A stretch of DNA of 64,000 nt from Polynucleobacter asymbioticus (lineage in GTDB: Bacteria; Pseudomonadota; Gammaproteobacteria; Burkholderiales; Burkholderiaceae). The DNA lies in NCBI RefSeq assembly GCF_018687575.1, contig NZ_CP061297.1, positions 1,556,821 through 1,620,820 on the forward strand, written 5' to 3'. The position numbers and the translations under genes are program-made. The notes beneath the pieces are model-generated. The model made no database searches. It was not told the origin of the DNA and was given only the letters and a program-made list of their open reading frames with translations. Every line of letters starts with the position of its first letter. Within the stretch, counting starts at the first letter, position 1. Positions 62,490 to 64,000 of this stretch are shown here, piece after piece.

Positions 62490-63105
62490 TAATAAACAAT
62501 TTGGGTACGCGCAGATCCCAGTGAATAGCAGCTGCGCGTAATCCAAAAATAGCGAGCATACAAATCACTGATCCCTCAAGCGTGAACTCAGGGAAGAAAT
62601 TGAGAATCAGGATATAGATACAGCAACCCAATGTGACAGGAATTGCATACAGCTCATGCGACATCAATAAAGTTTTTCTACCAGCCAAGATGTCACGCAG
62701 TAAGCCGCCGCCAATCGCAGTGACAACCCCCAAGATTACTGGTGCAACTGGCAAGCCAAAGCCCAGGCTCCAAGCCTTATCGGCCCCCTGAATTCCAAAC
62801 AAGGCAGCGCCAAGGCCGTCGATATACAGCATCCATCGATAAATCTGAGGTTGCGTAAAAAAAGATTCGGCTACAAAAGTCACTATGCATGCGCCCAATG
62901 CCACCCAAATATAAATCTGAGCAATCGACCAAAAAGCGGGCACTTCTAAAATGATGTCTCTCAGAGTTCCGCCGCCAATGGCGGTAATCACACCCAATAC
63001 CAGCACACCAAAAAGATCAACGCCGCGATCGGCAATAGCCAGCACCCCAGTCACTGCAAAAGCGACTGTGGCAATCATTCCAATCCAGAAGTTGATTTGA
63101 TCCAT
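62476..63105 (-). CDS. TRIC-type (UPF0126/YadS-like) membrane protein
   Basis: A 209-residue membrane protein with two tandem three-helix repeats, each with its glycine-rich turn: GGGTLRDIILEVP near 41-53 and GGGLLRDILAGRK near 133-145. These are the signatures of bacterial TRIC (trimeric intracellular cation channel) proteins. Prokaryotic members form potassium-permeable trimers in vitro, but the physiological role is open. It converges on the GGT-like gene with a 14-base overlap. Confidence 0.9.
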   Translation of the reverse strand: MDQINFWIGMIATVAFAVTGVLAIADRGVDLFGVLVLGVITAIGGGTLRDIILEVPAFWSIAQIYIWVALGACIVTFVAESFFTQPQIYRWMLYIDGLGAALFGIQGADKAWSLGFGLPVAPVILGVVTAIGGGLLRDILAGRKTLLMSHELYAIPVTLGCCIYILILNFFPEFTLEGSVICMLAIFGLRAAAIHWDLRVPKLFITKTR

Positions 63106-63185
63106 GGCATCTAGTCTAAATCACCGACTCCGGCCAATCAATGAAGCCCTGAATATACTGAGGGTAATGACATCAAGGAATCTTT

Positions 63186-63866
63186 ATGAATACTCAGCTT
63201 TATAGTTTTTGGCGTAGCTCAGCAGCCTTTCGGGTGCGCATTGCGCTTAACTTAAAAGACATGGAATATGAAGTTATCCCAGTACACCTTCTCAAAGAGG
63301 GTGGCGGACAACGCGCCCCTGAATATGCAAGGAAGAATCCCAATCGTTTAGTACCGCTTTATACCGATGGCACTCACACCATCCACCAATCGCTTGCCAT
63401 CATCGAATACCTTGATGAGATTCAAGCAAATCCGCCGCTATTACCTCAGTCTGCAATTGATCGAGCATGGGTTCGCGCAGTAGCAATGGACATTGCAATT
63501 GAAATTCATCCGCTGAATAATTTGAGAGTGTTGCGCTACCTCATGAAAACCTTAGGCGTGAGTGCAGAGGCAAAAGATGCCTGGAGTCAACATTGGATGA
63601 CTGTAGGTTTAGATAGCCTAGAAAAACAATTAAGTGCAGATAAGAGAGTGGGCCGTTTTGCTTATGGTGATCAACCCGGCTTGATTGATATTTTCTTGGT
63701 GCCACAAATATTTAATGCACTCAGTGTAAAGATGGATATGAAAGCCTATCCAACGCTGATGAAGATATTTAATGAATGCATGCAGCTACCAGCATTTATT
63801 AATGCCTCTTGGGAAAATCAAATCGATGCGGAAGGTTCAAATCCTCCCCCACCATCAGATCAATAG
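63186..63866 (+). CDS. maiA: Maleylacetoacetate isomerase-like zeta-class GST
   Basis: A 226-residue zeta-class glutathione S-transferase. The N-terminal active-site segment WRSSAAFRVRIAL is the counterpart of the SSCSxR motif, but the cysteine is Ala. NPNRLVPLYTDG and the QSLAIIEYLDE binding segment follow at about 52-78, and the C-terminal FAYGDQPGLIDIFLVPQ block near 157. It may isomerise maleylacetoacetate in tyrosine breakdown, or maleylpyruvate in gentisate breakdown. No neighbouring aromatic-degradation gene decides this. Confidence 0.85.
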   Translation: MNTQLYSFWRSSAAFRVRIALNLKDMEYEVIPVHLLKEGGGQRAPEYARKNPNRLVPLYTDGTHTIHQSLAIIEYLDEIQANPPLLPQSAIDRAWVRAVAMDIAIEIHPLNNLRVLRYLMKTLGVSAEAKDAWSQHWMTVGLDSLEKQLSADKRVGRFAYGDQPGLIDIFLVPQIFNALSVKMDMKAYPTLMKIFNECMQLPAFINASWENQIDAEGSNPPPPSDQ

Positions 63867-63877
63867 TGCAGCGAAGG

Positions 63878-64000
63878 TCAGGAGATCTTTTTCAGGGTTT
63901 GCTGATATCGCTGCGCATTTTTGACATAACGACCAGCGATATCTTCAATGCCTGCAATCTGCTCTGGTGTCAGCGTTTTGACTGCCTTAGCAGGCGAACC
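63878..64000 (-). CDS. Gamma carbonic anhydrase-family protein, C-terminal fragment at window edge
   Basis: A short minus-strand frame runs from the window edge to a TGA at 63878-63880. The 40 visible residues begin GSPAKAVKTLTPEQ and end RYQQTLKKIS, the C-terminal helix that follows the left-handed beta-helix in gamma carbonic anhydrase/YrdA proteins (the GSPAK turn is conserved). The rest of the gene lies beyond the window. It is convergent with the preceding GST gene, 11 bases apart. Confidence 0.8.
   Translation of the reverse strand, partial: GSPAKAVKTLTPEQIAGIEDIAGRYVKNAQRYQQTLKKIS

Overview
This window is a chromosomal segment of a betaproteobacterium in the Burkholderiaceae. The proteins and gene order (yhdP-nit-tldD, queA-tgt-yajC-secDF, recA-recX-sucCD-terC, pgk-pyk-fba-purC-purE-purK) look most like a free-living freshwater Polynucleobacter. 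This is recognition from memory of the families, not a database search. The sequence is dense and fairly uniform in base and codon use. I see no rRNA operon, insertion sequence, phage module, CRISPR array or tandem DNA repeat, so it reads as core genome with a few accessory or regulatory islands.

Layout. 1-7.1 kb: the 3' part of a yhdP-like AsmA protein, a nitrilase-family hydrolase, tldD and a class I DAHP synthase. 7.1-13.3 kb: a cobalamin adenosyltransferase facing a coupled run glcD-glcE-glcF-yggS-proC. 13.3-26.4 kb: ubiA and recG on the minus strand, then queA-tgt-yajC-secD-secF on the plus strand, then waaA-purB, a YibF-like GST and mnmA. 26.5-30.5 kb: a three-gene proton-translocating transhydrogenase (pntAA-pntAB-pntB) and an orphan Bug-type tricarboxylate-binding protein. 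30.6-32.8 kb: groES-groEL behind a CIRCE operator.

32.9-36.8 kb holds the most distinctive locus: an apparent operon of a degenerate EAL-domain protein, a NarL/BvgA-type response regulator, and a BvgS/EvgS-like hybrid kinase (single Venus-flytrap sensor, TM, HisKA, HATPase, receiver, HPt). It resembles a compact version of the Bordetella bvgR/bvgA/bvgS system. dacB (PBP4) follows on the same strand.

38.3-45.9 kb: a minus-strand run pgk-pyk-fba-purC-purE-purK-tsaC joins lower glycolysis with purine synthesis and tRNA t6A formation. 46.1-49.4 kb: ilvE, a small CHCC zinc-finger protein, waaF, an NTF2-like protein and an unknown protein. 49.4-57.7 kb: a BepA-like M48 protease, moaC, a type IV pilin, terC, sucD-sucC, recX-recA (with a LexA box) and a DUF2878-type membrane protein. 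57.7-64 kb: tRNA-Met(CAU), a secreted protein of unknown function, a MOSC protein, an MHS-family transporter with a large periplasmic insertion, a gamma-glutamyltransferase-like enzyme, a TRIC-type channel, a maleylacetoacetate isomerase-like GST and the C-terminal end of a gamma carbonic anhydrase.

Most genes here are housekeeping: envelope biogenesis (yhdP, waaA, waaF, secDF, dacB, bepA-like), tRNA modification (queA, tgt, mnmA, tsaC), central carbon and redox metabolism (glcDEF, pnt, pgk/pyk/fba, sucCD), nucleotide synthesis (purB/C/E/K), and DNA repair (recA/recX/recG). Transcription units are short, with many stop/start overlaps, and several convergent pairs share bidirectional hairpin terminators.
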